Both the position numbers and the translations under genes were made by a program. Shown here in pieces: positions 1-9,616 of a stretch of 64,000 bases of DNA (within the stretch, counting starts at the first letter, position 1; every line of letters starts with the position of its first letter). Source of the DNA: Peribacter sp043814035 (lineage in GTDB: Bacteria > Patescibacteriota > Gracilibacteria > Peribacterales > Peribacteraceae); NCBI GenBank assembly GCA_043814035.1, contig JBDRKJ010000002.1:186001-250000 (forward strand), read 5' to 3'. Under the pieces are notes generated by a model. That model was not told the DNA's origin. It saw only the letters and a program-made list of their open reading frames with translations, and did no database searches.

Positions 1-2550
1 CACCTGGAATCCGCTCCCCAATTCGCAGGCCTCCACAATCGCCCTCAGACGCTTCTTGGCGTCGTCCTGCAGTCTCTGCCCATGATAGAGGAAATAGGCG
101 TACGCCTGCACCTTACTGCGCCCCACACGGCCTCTGAGCTGATAGAGCTGGGCAAGACCGAAGTGTTCTGCCTGATCCACAACCAATGTATTGGCTCGCG
201 GCAGGTCGATACCGTTCTCGATAATTGTTGAGCTCACCAGTACATCCACCTTACCTTCTTTGAATTCCAGAACGCGTGCCTCTAGATCATCGGCCTTGAG
301 CTGCCCATGTGCGACGATGAACTTGGCCTCAGGAATAAGTAATCGAAGCTTGTCAGCAAAGGAATCGATCGTCTCGACACGATTGTGGAGAATAAATGAC
401 TGCCCCTTGCGCTTGAGCTCGAAGATGATTGCGTGACGAATGAGAGAATCAGAATAGCGCCGGACTTCAGTGATAATGGGAAGCCGGCCAGGAGGTGGAG
501 TAGTGATGGTAGTGATGTCGCGCAGTTTGTGGAGCCCTAAATTCAATGTACGGGGAATGGGTGTCGCTGTGAGCGTGAGAATGTCTACAGACGCACGCAT
601 GTCCTTGAACTTTTCTTTCTGTTTCACACCAAATCGCTGCTCCTCATCCACAATCACGAGACCGAGATTATGGAATTTCACATCATCCTGCAGAAGCCGA
701 TGTGTACCAATGACAATATCCGCCTGTCCTTTCTTTAATTTCTCGAGCGTGACCTTTTGCTCTTTGACCGTTCTAAATCGACTGAGCATTTCTACCCGCA
801 CACCGAATGGCAACATGCGCTCGCGGAAGCTGTGGTAGTGCTGGTCGGCGAGAATGGTAATGGGCGCGACAACAACAACTTGTTTGCCGCCCTGCACAGC
901 TTTGAACGCAGCACGCATGGCCACTTCTGTCTTACCAAACCCCACATCCCCACAGATAAGACGATCCATCGGGTGCGGGCCTTCCATATCATTCTTGAGA
1001 TCCTCAATCGCCTTGCGCTGCCCTGGTGTTTCCTCGTATGGGAATGATGCTTCGAACTTGCGCTGTTGCTCTGAATCCTCAGCAAACCCGAAGCCCTTGG
1101 CCTTGGCGCGCTTGGCGTAGAGGAGGAGAAGTTCCTTTGCGATCTGTTCGGTCTCTTCTTTCGTTTTCTTCATCACGCGCTTCCACTCATTGGTCCCAAG
1201 CCGGGTGAGAATCGGTTCCTGGCCCTCCTCATAGACGAACTTACTCAATTTATCTGCTTGATCCACAGGTACGAAGAGTTTGTCACCCTCGGCATAGGTT
1301 AATTCCAAATACTCACGATTTGTTCCGTCCACTTCCTTCTGCGTCATCCCTTCAAAGTGGCCGATGCCGTGCTCCATATGAACCACGTAGTCACCTGGAA
1401 CCAGCGAAGTGATGAAGTCGAGAGCAAGCTTCTGAATACTGCGTTGCTTGCCCGCTTTCTTGAGTGAGAAAATCTCGCGATCCGTGAGCAGGGCAAATTT
1501 GAGGTCGGGGTTTTGTAGTGAATGTGGAAGAACTTCGTCGTCTTCCGCCCCAATTAAGGTGAGTGTCCCCGGCGAGCGTTTCTCTTCCGTCGTACAGGGG
1601 ATGTGCTCTTCCTTACAAATGCTTTCCAACTCATCCAATCGCTTGGTCACGACGAAAATCGTCCACTTTTGCGTGAGTTTATCGCGCACATCATTGAGAA
1701 AGTCAGAAAGCGTGTAGAACTTCAGTACTGAGAGATACCGCAAGTGCGCGTGGTGATCATCGGTTTCCGGAAACGGCGTGAACCGTAGAGCCGTCGTCGT
1801 CATCGGAAACTCCACATCATCCTGATCATCAACTGCCAGAAGCGCCTTTGCCGGTAGCTGTTCGGCCAGCGATACCATGCGCTCATAGAGCAAAGGGAAA
1901 ATCTGCAATTCCTTTCCGTTGTCTTTCGTTTTCGAGAGATCAATAGCATCCACCGTCAGTATTTTCTCGACACGATCGATGTTGAATGACACACGATACG
2001 GATGGTCGGACTGAATAGGGAAGATGTCGAATACGTCCCCAATGCGTCGGTATTCACCAGGCGAGAGATAGAGATCTTCGCCGTGCTGATATCCGCGCTC
2101 AATGAGGTCTTCAATGAATGTGGTGTAATGAATATCGCTGCCGACCGTGAGTGTAAGTATCCGTTCCATGAGTTCCGCAAACCGAGGAAACGACTGATCC
2201 CACGTCGTGCGTGCGCACAGAAAAATGCCATTCGTTGACTCCTCCCCCTGCATAAATTGCAAAAACACCTGCAGAGCATCAGGGAGTACTTCACCCTCTT
2301 CATTTTCGATTGGTTGGAGGATGTGAGTTTCCTGGTCAAAAAACTGCAACCAGTGTTGGAGTGTTTCGGCTTCCTCCTCTCGCCCAGTGAGGAGCAGGGT
2401 TCTCTGTGGGTGCTGTTCAAGAAAGAGTGAGAGAAGCAGCGCTTTCGCTGTCTCATTACTGGCTCCAGAAAGCACAAGACGACGCTCCTTTTTCAGGAGT
2501 TCGCTGAGTTCCCGGTGAGTGTCTCTCCCAAGGAGGAGAGAAGGTTGCAT
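1..2550 (-). CDS. mfd: Transcription-repair coupling factor Mfd (3' end outside window)
   Basis: Superfamily 2 DNA translocase that removes RNA polymerase stalled at lesions and recruits UvrA. Reading the minus strand from the ATG at 2550 gives 850 codons with no stop; the gene runs off the left edge, so the C-terminal part is missing. The RNAP-interacting domain starts near residue 385 (PGDYVVHMEHGIG). Walker A GDVGFGKT lies near 532, the Mfd-type DEEQRFG box near 633 and TATPIPRT near 659. The last visible residues (ACELGSGF) belong to the end of the helicase core. The UvrB-like N-terminal part is roughly 100 residues shorter than in E. coli Mfd. It lies 171 bases downstream of dnaN on the same strand and may share its transcript. 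Identification is firm; the start is the first in-frame ATG and less certain. Confidence 0.95.
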   Translation of the reverse strand, partial: MQPSLLLGRDTHRELSELLKKERRLVLSGASNETAKALLLSLFLEQHPQRTLLLTGREEEAETLQHWLQFFDQETHILQPIENEEGEVLPDALQVFLQFMQGEESTNGIFLCARTTWDQSFPRFAELMERILTLTVGSDIHYTTFIEDLIERGYQHGEDLYLSPGEYRRIGDVFDIFPIQSDHPYRVSFNIDRVEKILTVDAIDLSKTKDNGKELQIFPLLYERMVSLAEQLPAKALLAVDDQDDVEFPMTTTALRFTPFPETDDHHAHLRYLSVLKFYTLSDFLNDVRDKLTQKWTIFVVTKRLDELESICKEEHIPCTTEEKRSPGTLTLIGAEDDEVLPHSLQNPDLKFALLTDREIFSLKKAGKQRSIQKLALDFITSLVPGDYVVHMEHGIGHFEGMTQKEVDGTNREYLELTYAEGDKLFVPVDQADKLSKFVYEEGQEPILTRLGTNEWKRVMKKTKEETEQIAKELLLLYAKRAKAKGFGFAEDSEQQRKFEASFPYEETPGQRKAIEDLKNDMEGPHPMDRLICGDVGFGKTEVAMRAAFKAVQGGKQVVVVAPITILADQHYHSFRERMLPFGVRVEMLSRFRTVKEQKVTLEKLKKGQADIVIGTHRLLQDDVKFHNLGLVIVDEEQRFGVKQKEKFKDMRASVDILTLTATPIPRTLNLGLHKLRDITTITTPPPGRLPIITEVRRYSDSLIRHAIIFELKRKGQSFILHNRVETIDSFADKLRLLIPEAKFIVAHGQLKADDLEARVLEFKEGKVDVLVSSTIIENGIDLPRANTLVVDQAEHFGLAQLYQLRGRVGRSKVQAYAYFLYHGQRLQDDAKKRLRAIVEACELGSGFQV

Positions 2551-2721
2551 AAAACGATGTTTAAGGAACCTAAACTTGGACTCCCCTCACAAAAAATGAG
2601 GAGAGAATACTGAATGTGAGTCGCCTTGTTCTCCCAGGCGTCGACAGCGTAAGTATAGAAGAAATAGGAAGAAAATCAAGGTCACGCCTTATTTTCCACG
2701 GCAAAATTCACCCCACCAATC

Positions 2722-3903
2722 TCAATCTTCCTGTATACGAAGCGGCATAATGAGATGGAGATAGAGTGAATTGCTGGGGAAGCGAAACACAGCAGGATGC
2801 ATACTATCGGTCAGCGTGAGCTCCACCTCACTCTCGCCATCAGCATGGCTGAGAAAATCGAGGAGATAACTGGAGCTAAGAGCGATCTTATTAACATCAC
2901 CCTTTATTTTAGCTGGAAACGTCGCTTCGTCCCGGCCTGCTTGGGTTTGAGGAGTTTTTACATGTACGGACTCTTTCGAAAAATTAAAGGTGAGATTGTT
3001 GTTAATCTCTTTTGCAAAGTAATGCATACGCTTGATGATAGGCACAAGCTCGCGCACAGAGAGGTGAATGGTAGTCTTTTCTTCTTTAGGAATGATTTGC
3101 TTGTAGTCGGGGAATCGGCCATCAATGAGACGAGAAAGAAGGTGTGTAGGGCCGATGTGAATTTCGATCTGTTGACTGCTGAGTGCCACTTCAACAGGTA
3201 AAAGTGTTGGTTCTGCTTTGGTCTTCTTTTCTTTCTCCTTTTCACCATCCTTACTTTTTTCTTCGCGTTCTGGTTTACGTGAAGAGAGGATTGACTTTAG
3301 CTCTTCAAGAACTTTAGTGGGGACGATGCAGGAAATATCAATGTTCGACGCCTTTGTGAGGATTTTGTATTCCGAAAGTCGATAACTATCTGTTGCAACA
3401 AAAGTGAGGTGGCCTTTTTCGGCATGAAGGTAAACACCAGAAAGCACGGGGCGGAGCGATGTTCTTGTTGAAGCAAATGTCACATGATGAAGTGCATCAA
3501 GAAGGGGAATCGCATCAAGAGTGAAAGTAATTTGTTTCTCAATAGGGGTGATGGTGGGGTACTCGCTGGCTGCCTCTCCTGCGATGAGAGTTTTGGCGTG
3601 TTTCGATGTGCACTTGAGTTGTGTGCCCTCACTGGTTTCGAGAAGAACTTCTTCATCGGAGTTGTACTGAGCAAAGTTAAGAATTGCTTTGGAAGGAATA
3701 GTGATTGAACCCTCGTTCTCAATCGACGCCTCAAAACTTGTGACAATACTCAGCTCTAAATCGGTCGCGCTCACTTTGCAGCGCTTTCCTTCTGCCTCAA
3801 GAAGAATGTTTCCTAAAATCGGGAGTGCTTGCTGCCCACTAATAGCGCGGCTCACGAGTGTGAGTGCCTGAAGAAGATCGGAGGTTTTACACAGAAGCTT
3901 CAT
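2722..3903 (-). CDS. dnaN: DNA polymerase III beta sliding clamp
   Basis: Ring-shaped processivity clamp that tethers replicative polymerase to DNA. The 393-residue product is near the usual ~370 and opens with the typical MKLLCKTSDLLQAL. DGRFPDYKQIIP, conserved in domain II, and a C-terminal MPLRI tail are both present. Unusual is a Lys/Glu-rich stretch at about residues 210-234 (SSRKPEREEKSKDGEKEKEK) that the standard clamp lacks; it sits in a domain II loop and explains the extra length. The upstream 370 bases contain DnaA-box-like sites, so the gene may lie next to the replication origin. mfd follows on the same strand. Confidence 0.96.
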   Translation of the reverse strand: MKLLCKTSDLLQALTLVSRAISGQQALPILGNILLEAEGKRCKVSATDLELSIVTSFEASIENEGSITIPSKAILNFAQYNSDEEVLLETSEGTQLKCTSKHAKTLIAGEAASEYPTITPIEKQITFTLDAIPLLDALHHVTFASTRTSLRPVLSGVYLHAEKGHLTFVATDSYRLSEYKILTKASNIDISCIVPTKVLEELKSILSSRKPEREEKSKDGEKEKEKKTKAEPTLLPVEVALSSQQIEIHIGPTHLLSRLIDGRFPDYKQIIPKEEKTTIHLSVRELVPIIKRMHYFAKEINNNLTFNFSKESVHVKTPQTQAGRDEATFPAKIKGDVNKIALSSSYLLDFLSHADGESEVELTLTDSMHPAVFRFPSNSLYLHLIMPLRIQED

Positions 3904-4272
3904 AAGTTTTGTTCCTAGTAGATAGATAAATAAAAGATACTTATATAATTAGTCATCATCGTAGGCTCTCTACAACTATTCATGAGTTCCATTGTAGTCT
4001 GTGGAAAGAAGGAGTAATAGTTTCATTTTTTCCTCTTTACAAGCCAATCTCGCTTTTTGGGTGATTCTCTCATTGTGGAGGAGGTGTGGAAAACTTGTGG
4101 AGAAGAAGAGGAGAAGATGTAGGGTAGGCCAAACAACCAGTTTTTAGCTTCATAGAGCGGAAATACCAAGCTTTACGTGGAGAAGAGCGATGGAGGGGGG
4201 GAGAACGCCCCTCCCCCACTTTCCACAGGTGTGTGGATAACTTTTTTGCACAAAAAGTGCATTTTCTCTCTT
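3904..4272 (+). other. Candidate replication origin (oriC) beside dnaN
   Basis: This 369-base gap has no plausible gene. It holds five DnaA-box-like nonamers: tgtggaaag at 4000-4008, tgtggaaaa at 4085-4093, tgtggagaa at 4096-4104, ctttccaca at 4219-4227 and tgtggataa at 4232-4240. The last is an exact TTATCCACA box on the minus strand and faces the previous one across four bases. An AT-rich stretch at about 3905-3960, next to dnaN, could be the unwinding element and contains two adjacent TAG triplets of the DnaA-trio type. Origins next to dnaN are common in bacteria. Against it, genes on both sides run on the minus strand and dnaA is not visible here, so the boxes could instead regulate dnaN. 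Confidence 0.5.
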
Positions 4273-5577
4273 CTAGATACCTTTTTTGAACCCTTTTCGC
4301 GCTTCAGGAAGAGGCGCGGACATACGGTTTTCGCGGATGAGCATCTCCCCTTCCCGCATAGAAACATAGCTCTGCTCAGGAACGTCTTTATTGATTTGAA
4401 CCCCACTTGCGACGAACGTCCCTCCCCCGATCTTCATGCCAGGGTTTATGGTGGTTCGAATTCCTAAGCGACAATCGGCACCGATCACCACGCCAAACTT
4501 CGTGAGCCCTGTAGAAACTTTTTCCTCTCCTACTAACGAAGAAATGTCTCCCTCATCCAAGCGCAAATTTCCCGTAAGACTCCCGCCCCCGAAAGAAACA
4601 TTCGAACCAATGATGCTATCGCCGATGTACGTCATGTGCGTCCATACATGCGAGGCCAGTACAGACGATTTGATTTCTGTAGAATAACCAATGACACAAT
4701 CGTCGCCGACACTCGCACCGCGTACAAGAGCGTTATTGGCGACAATACTGCGCTTACCGATGACACACGGGCCAACCACTGTGGCATGAGCGAATACGCG
4801 CACACCTTCTTCGAGAACAACATTGCCTTCAATCACGGCAGTTGGGTGGATAGTGGCCGTAGGATGGATGACGGGCTTGCTGATCCCAGCAAGCTGATGT
4901 TGCAGCAGGGAGAGCAGGTGCCAGGGGTATTTCACTGGATGCCAAGCTCCTTCATATGGCACAGCGTGGTACGTCTTCGTTTTAAAGAGTGTATCGAGTG
5001 CGCGCTCGTATCCATCATCATTGTTCGTTGCCACATTGTGCAGAGCCTCGAGCAGTAGTGCCGGATTGTTATGAACATGCGCCACAATAGTGACCAGATC
5101 ACTCGGCTCTTTGCCTGCGCCAGGCTTCTCAATGATGGATGAGATACGCTTTCCCGTAAGCTCCAAATATCCTCCCGGAAAGTACGATGTAACGCGTTTT
5201 GCCAGTAGCGCCCCATCAACACCTTTCGTTGCTGCTTCTTGAATGAGGGCTGTGTAGGCAGCAGGTTCCACGACATCATTTCCTCCAACGATCATCACAG
5301 GCTCTTTGATAGTTGGCAGGGCATTGAGCATTGCTCCGCGCATACCGAGCGAGAGATCTTCTTGTTCAATCGAAGGCACGTCAGGGTACGCCGCACGCGC
5401 GAGGTCGAGGTTGTGTTTACCTCCAATCAAGATTATTTCTTGGATGCCTGCGGCGCGCAGGTGCTCGATTTGGATTTCAAGCAAGGTTTTTCCGCAAAGA
5501 GGAAAGAGGGATTTTTCGGCCAGCGGCCAGAAGCGCTTGCTTAAGCCTGCGAGAAGTAGAAAGGCTTTCACGGGCAT
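4273..5577 (-). CDS. GlmU-like bifunctional sugar-1-phosphate nucleotidyltransferase/acyltransferase
   Basis: Two domains are visible in 434 residues. Residues 1-230 form a nucleotidyltransferase fold: LLLAGLSKRFWPL replaces the usual GxGxRxxPL loop, followed by KSLFPLCGKTLLE, VGGNDVVE as the metal-binding Asp region, and IIEKPG. From about 240 the chain becomes a left-handed beta helix of hexapeptide repeats (IHPTATIHPTAVIEG, VGDDCVIGYSTEI, IGSNVSFGGGSLTG). This architecture fits GlmU or archaeal-type GlcNAc-1-P/glucose-1-P thymidylyl- and uridylyltransferases, which make UDP- or dTDP-sugars for envelope glycans. The first Gly of the signature loop is followed by LSK rather than GxG, so substrate choice cannot be read from sequence. 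It is followed 41 bases upstream by the ComEC-like gene in the same direction. Confidence 0.82.
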   Translation of the reverse strand: MPVKAFLLLAGLSKRFWPLAEKSLFPLCGKTLLEIQIEHLRAAGIQEIILIGGKHNLDLARAAYPDVPSIEQEDLSLGMRGAMLNALPTIKEPVMIVGGNDVVEPAAYTALIQEAATKGVDGALLAKRVTSYFPGGYLELTGKRISSIIEKPGAGKEPSDLVTIVAHVHNNPALLLEALHNVATNNDDGYERALDTLFKTKTYHAVPYEGAWHPVKYPWHLLSLLQHQLAGISKPVIHPTATIHPTAVIEGNVVLEEGVRVFAHATVVGPCVIGKRSIVANNALVRGASVGDDCVIGYSTEIKSSVLASHVWTHMTYIGDSIIGSNVSFGGGSLTGNLRLDEGDISSLVGEEKVSTGLTKFGVVIGADCRLGIRTTINPGMKIGGGTFVASGVQINKDVPEQSYVSMREGEMLIRENRMSAPLPEARKGFKKGI

Positions 5578-5618
5578 ATCGTACGCTCTAAAGGCTTATA
5601 GAAGCCAGTTCTTCCCCA

Positions 5619-6452
5619 TCAAAACACGAGCTGAATTTCCCCCTCCTGAGCCGTGCTCCGCATGGGGATGTGGGCATCTTGCAACCGTTGCAGAGTATCG
5701 GGATGTGGGTGGCCGTAGTCATTGTCTCTTCCTACAGAAATAATAGAGAGACGGGGATGGACGGCGGCAAGAAATTCTTCGGAGGAACTAAAACGGCTGC
5801 CGTGGTGCCCAACTTTCAACACCTGTGCCGAGACGTCGATGCCGGAAGCGAGCAATACCTCCTCTCCTTTTTCACTAAGGTCTCCGGTAAAAAGGATGGA
5901 TCCGGTACCGTAGATCGCGCGCAACACGATGGAGTTGTCATTGTCCTCGGCATCGCGTACGGGATTCGGAGGCCAGAGAATGTCGAGCATTACGCCATCC
6001 TGTAGATCGATATCTCGCTGCGGGTCTGTGGCAACGAGCGGTACGCCCTGCTCGCGCACGATTGCGAGCAATGCCTTATACGGCTCTTCGTCATTCTGTA
6101 TTGCAGGGAGCAGGAGCGCACCTACTTTGAACCTTCGAAATACCTCCGGGAACGCCGTGAAGTGATCGGGGTCGGGATGCGAGAGGATGAGCAGATCAAT
6201 AGATCGGTGTGAGAGGGGTAGGCTTTTCCCCAATGCCTCCAGAGCAGAGAGATCGGGCCCACCATCAATGAGCACAGTTTTTCCTGAGGGAGTCGTGAGA
6301 AGGGCGGCGTCACCCTGCCCTACATCAAAGAATTGCACTGTCAGATTCCCTTTGGGAATTCGCTTAAGCTCACGGATGAGAACGAGCGATGCCCCCACGA
6401 GGATGACGCAGCAGATGAGGAGCGGACGTCGAAAGTGAGGAGGCACTTGCAT
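5619..6452 (-). CDS. ComEC/Rec2-type metallo-beta-lactamase domain protein
   Basis: A 277-residue protein with one N-terminal membrane segment (LLICCVILVGASLVLI) and an MBL domain of the competence ComEC kind: FFDVGQGDAALL, LIDGGPD, the metal motif SHPDPDHF, FTGDLS and VGHHGS. In full ComEC this domain is the C-terminal nuclease-like part of a DNA-uptake channel; here the multi-pass channel is absent, so it is either a stand-alone extracytoplasmic phosphodiesterase/nuclease or works with a channel encoded elsewhere. An in-frame start at 6599 would add 49 residues, but those codons run through an 11-bp perfect hairpin and low-complexity sequence, so I prefer the ATG at 6452. With a type IV pilus in this window, a role in DNA uptake is plausible inference. 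Confidence 0.8.
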   Translation of the reverse strand: MQVPPHFRRPLLICCVILVGASLVLIRELKRIPKGNLTVQFFDVGQGDAALLTTPSGKTVLIDGGPDLSALEALGKSLPLSHRSIDLLILSHPDPDHFTAFPEVFRRFKVGALLLPAIQNDEEPYKALLAIVREQGVPLVATDPQRDIDLQDGVMLDILWPPNPVRDAEDNDNSIVLRAIYGTGSILFTGDLSEKGEEVLLASGIDVSAQVLKVGHHGSRFSSSEEFLAAVHPRLSIISVGRDNDYGHPHPDTLQRLQDAHIPMRSTAQEGEIQLVF

Positions 6453-6535
6453 AGAGCAGGCTACTTTACAATTTTCGGTTAGGAATGCCACATTTCTTTC
6501 GGTCTCATTTACTGGAATTTCCTCCATCCCCCTTA

Positions 6536-6560
6536 CCCCTTCCTCCTGTGGAGGAAGGGG
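6536..6560. repeat. Perfect 11-bp hairpin in leader of the ComEC-like gene
   Basis: ccccttcctcc at 6536-6546 and its exact complement at 6550-6560 are separated by three bases. It lies between the surface-protein gene and the ComEC-like gene. No T-run follows within the next few bases, so it may be a regulatory hairpin or part of an intergenic repeat rather than a terminator. Confidence 0.6.
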
Positions 6561-6610
6561 GGGTACCTCAAACAGTGGGACAATCACAGACACATACATA
6601 TTCCCCCCCT

Positions 6611-6652
6611 CTTGCCTGCCCGTCCGAAGCTTAAGAAGGAGCGAAGGAGGGT
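6611..6652 (+). repeat. Degenerate intergenic repeat (family also at 35473)
   Basis: cttgcctgcccgtccgaagc followed by a purine-rich gagcgaaggaggg resembles the element at 35473-35514 (cttgcccaccgtagctcaag ... gagcgaaggcggg). Both have a G/C-rich inverted-repeat character. Similar short elements are scattered between genes in many uncultured bacteria; I see only these two clear copies here. Confidence 0.4.
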
Positions 6653-6719
6653 GGAGAGGGGGCTAGGGGGAGAGGTTCAGTGAAAAAAGAGAGGAGAAAA
6701 GGGGAGAGAAAAAACCGAA

Positions 6720-8081
6720 CTACTTCTTTTTCCTACTCTTTCTCCAGCCCATAAGTGCTCCGAGGGCGGCAATACCAACCATGGCGCCTGCCCCTGTTTG
6801 CGACAAGCTATTCACTTTAGGTGTAGGAGGTGCTGTGACAGATGAGGGAGAAGATGAGGCGGAAGATGCACTCGCTACCACTGCCGCGACCGGTGCAGGC
6901 GGCTGAGGAGTGTTCCAAGTGAAGAGAGCCTTGAAAACACCTGGCGAGGATTCTCCTTCGGCGTTCGCTACGTACACCACAAGACCAAAGTTCTGTGGTG
7001 TGACATCGGGAATCTGCACGCCGTTTAGGTCTCCGGGGAGGAACTCTGGAGTATTAAATGTGCGGCCACCATCACGACTCTGGCGCACAACAATGAAGGC
7101 GCCATCGGGTGTAGTGGGATCAAGCTCCCACTGGCCGGTCACCATGAAACGCTGATTTTTTTGCGGAGATGCATTGAGACGGAAATTCACCACATCGGGT
7201 AGGCTTCCTGTCTGAGGCTGCAACATACCTGGCAGAGGAGATGTCGGCTGCTGAGCAGGAGTATTCTGTGGCAGGCTTTCTGCGCGGGCAGAAGCTTCTT
7301 CAGGTGAAATCCCAGTGCCGTGTCCAGTGAAGAAAGCCGTGCGATCAATGGGGTCAAGGATGAGTCCTCCCTCACCAGCAAGCGGCTCACTCAGACGCAT
7401 TTGGTAGACCATTCCTGCGGCCTGACGCATGGTCTGTACCATGGCAGTTCTCCCCTCAATAGTGAGCTGTTCGATAGGCAGCGAGGATCCTTGCGAATCA
7501 ATAATCGAAAACGCAGTGGGGGCAGAGGCAGGATCAATTATTGGGGCCGCCGAAAAGGCAAGAGCGACGCGAGTAGCAGAGAGCGCCTGTGCGGAGAGTA
7601 GATGCAGAGCATCTGTGCGAGGCATTGTCTGTGCCGAAGAAGCAGACATGGGTGCCGGAGGCATGACGGGAGTATCGGGGTCGGAAGACGAAGGAGTGGA
7701 TGTCGGGTTGACTGCACGGTCTACGCGCACTTCTTCAGTGAAGAAGGGGCTTTCTTCTCCTGATGCATTCACCGCCATCACGCTCACATACACAGTTGAG
7801 AATGTTGACGGAACACCTCGGAGAATATGCATGGCGGCAGGGCCTTCGGTCGTTTCGACATCATCGTAGTACCCATCGTTTTCCAGAATGGATTTCTGGC
7901 TGAAATACACACGATATTCGGCGATATCTCCTTCGGCTTGGGCCCACTCCACAATAACGGAGCCATCATCCTGCCCGTGAGCCTGTAGGCCGGTTACGTT
8001 CCCTGGCATTTCTGCAAACACAGATGCCGGGACAATGAAGCTGCAGACAAGGGCAAGTGCGAAGAGAGTTCGGCGAGTCAT
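6720..8081 (-). CDS. Secreted FnIII-type surface protein with LPxTG-like tail
   Basis: No specific family recognised. The 453-residue product begins with a clear signal peptide (residues 1-23, cut after SVFA). Residues 25-122 look like a fibronectin type III domain (VTGLQAHGQDDGSVIVEWAQ, AEYRVYFSQ, VYVSVMAVNASGEESPF). A Pro/Ser/Ala-rich linker leads to further beta-rich sequence, with another FnIII-like part near 295-390. The C-terminus has LSQTG, a hydrophobic span (GAMVGIAALGALMGW) and RKSRKKK: the order of a sortase substrate, with Ser where LPxTG has Pro. I infer attachment to wall or membrane facing outward. A TATAAT box on the minus strand lies about 30 bases before the start. Confidence 0.75.
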   Translation of the reverse strand: MTRRTLFALALVCSFIVPASVFAEMPGNVTGLQAHGQDDGSVIVEWAQAEGDIAEYRVYFSQKSILENDGYYDDVETTEGPAAMHILRGVPSTFSTVYVSVMAVNASGEESPFFTEEVRVDRAVNPTSTPSSSDPDTPVMPPAPMSASSAQTMPRTDALHLLSAQALSATRVALAFSAAPIIDPASAPTAFSIIDSQGSSLPIEQLTIEGRTAMVQTMRQAAGMVYQMRLSEPLAGEGGLILDPIDRTAFFTGHGTGISPEEASARAESLPQNTPAQQPTSPLPGMLQPQTGSLPDVVNFRLNASPQKNQRFMVTGQWELDPTTPDGAFIVVRQSRDGGRTFNTPEFLPGDLNGVQIPDVTPQNFGLVVYVANAEGESSPGVFKALFTWNTPQPPAPVAAVVASASSASSSPSSVTAPPTPKVNSLSQTGAGAMVGIAALGALMGWRKSRKKK

Positions 8082-8122
8082 AGGATTGGGTTGGATGTGT
8101 CTTTCGTACTATTATAGCAGAT

Positions 8123-9616
8123 TCAGCCTGTTTCCCCAAGGCCGAGCGAATGGCGATGTAGAGCCCTTAGAAGCTTTATGAATCCCGTAGCCCAGAGCAG
8201 AATTCCCAATACAAGGCTGGCGAGGGCGAGCCCGAGGAATGTCAGGTAATCATTTGCAAGGAATGGTCGCGTGAGCCAGAGGATCATCGCAAGAAAGAGC
8301 GTGAAGATAAACCAACGCAAAAAAGCCCATGGAGGAAAGTACGGTCGTGAGTATTTGAGCGTGGAGGGAAGGAGCAGAATCACCAAGAGTGATTGCACAA
8401 TGATGGCCGTTGTCGCCGCGCCGACAAATCCGAGCTGCGGGATAAGAAGCATGTTACTGCTCACCGAGATAATGGCCCCAATTGTGAGAGTGGCGAGCAG
8501 GCGCCGCCATTCACCGTGCACCAATGCCGTATAAAAAGAAAAGAGAATAAAGCCGTAGAGGAACATTGGAATACTGGCGAGACGGAGGGCGGTGTCGGCA
8601 CCGGGATGACCCACTGTCGAGAGGTATTCTCGCGTCGTGAGCAGGGCAATGAGCGGTCGTGGCCACAGTGCAGCAAACAGTCCGGCCGTCGTTCCCAAAA
8701 GCAGAAGAACGAGGAATGTTTTTCCTAGAAGGTCACCAGTATCCTTACCCTTCTCTCGGCGCTCGCTGATGATGGGCAAGATGGAGTTGAGCAAGAATGT
8801 AGGGATGAGAAAACTCATTTCTCCCATTCGCAGTACGAAGCCGTAATACGCATTTTGGATCTGGAAATCCGGTCGCAAGAGAGCAATGAGTGTGGTGTCG
8901 AACTGGCGGCAGAAGGAGAGAAGCAGGTAAGCCGATCCGAATGGCAGAGCACTTTTAAGCAAGTGTCGTATCGTCGCACCATGCCAGTGTGTTGTTGGTC
9001 GCAAGAAGCGACGCGAGAACACACAAGACAGGATGAGGAGCAGGAGCGCGCCCACACCACCGACGAGGGTACAGAAGTAGAATATGCGCACATCTGTGCT
9101 GCCTCGGATTCCGAGGACGATGATGCTGGCCAACATCACTGTCGTGAGGATGCGCTGTGAGACCTCTGCAATGAACACGTAGTGCAGGCGGTAGTTAATT
9201 TGGAATACCGAGCGCAGTGTTCCTGCCAAGAGAGTGAAGAACGGCGTGAATGCTGCGAACGTAATACCGATTGGCAATGGCGTACCTGTCCAGCGAGGCA
9301 TCAGCCATGCCAGGGCAATTGCCGAGCCCAATGAGAGGGCGAGAATAATGGAGCGCAGAAAAATGAGTGCACCCAATATTTCCTCTTTTCTATCCGAGCG
9401 ACTCATCTCGCGCACGGCTACCGCGTAGAGTCCGAAATCCGCAAGAATGCCGAACACCTGCAGATAGCCATAGGCAGAGTTGTAGTAACCAGCGAGCTCA
9501 AGGCTTAATGCCATGGCGACGAATTTGACGCTGAGAATAGACAGCGCCGCCATGGTGACCTGGCTCGCGAGTTGCCAGAGCGTCGAAGCCGTAATTTTTC
9601 TTGCCACCGAAGACAT
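8123..9616 (-). CDS. Polysaccharide flippase (MATE/Wzx-type)
   Basis: A 497-residue multi-pass membrane protein, about 14 hydrophobic helices, starting SSVARKITASTLWQLASQVT and followed by the YYNSAYGYLQVFGILADFGLYAVAVREMS region typical of polysaccharide-export flippases of the MOP superfamily. These move lipid-linked oligosaccharides across the cytoplasmic membrane. The lipid-linked substrate could come from the polyprenyl glycosylphosphotransferase at 35.6 kb. A minus-strand TACAAT at 9624-9629 ends seven bases before the ATG, so the mRNA is probably leaderless. It ends 42 bases before the surface-protein start, suggesting co-orientation in one envelope block. Confidence 0.85.
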   Translation of the reverse strand: MSSVARKITASTLWQLASQVTMAALSILSVKFVAMALSLELAGYYNSAYGYLQVFGILADFGLYAVAVREMSRSDRKEEILGALIFLRSIILALSLGSAIALAWLMPRWTGTPLPIGITFAAFTPFFTLLAGTLRSVFQINYRLHYVFIAEVSQRILTTVMLASIIVLGIRGSTDVRIFYFCTLVGGVGALLLLILSCVFSRRFLRPTTHWHGATIRHLLKSALPFGSAYLLLSFCRQFDTTLIALLRPDFQIQNAYYGFVLRMGEMSFLIPTFLLNSILPIISERREKGKDTGDLLGKTFLVLLLLGTTAGLFAALWPRPLIALLTTREYLSTVGHPGADTALRLASIPMFLYGFILFSFYTALVHGEWRRLLATLTIGAIISVSSNMLLIPQLGFVGAATTAIIVQSLLVILLLPSTLKYSRPYFPPWAFLRWFIFTLFLAMILWLTRPFLANDYLTFLGLALASLVLGILLWATGFIKLLRALHRHSLGLGETG

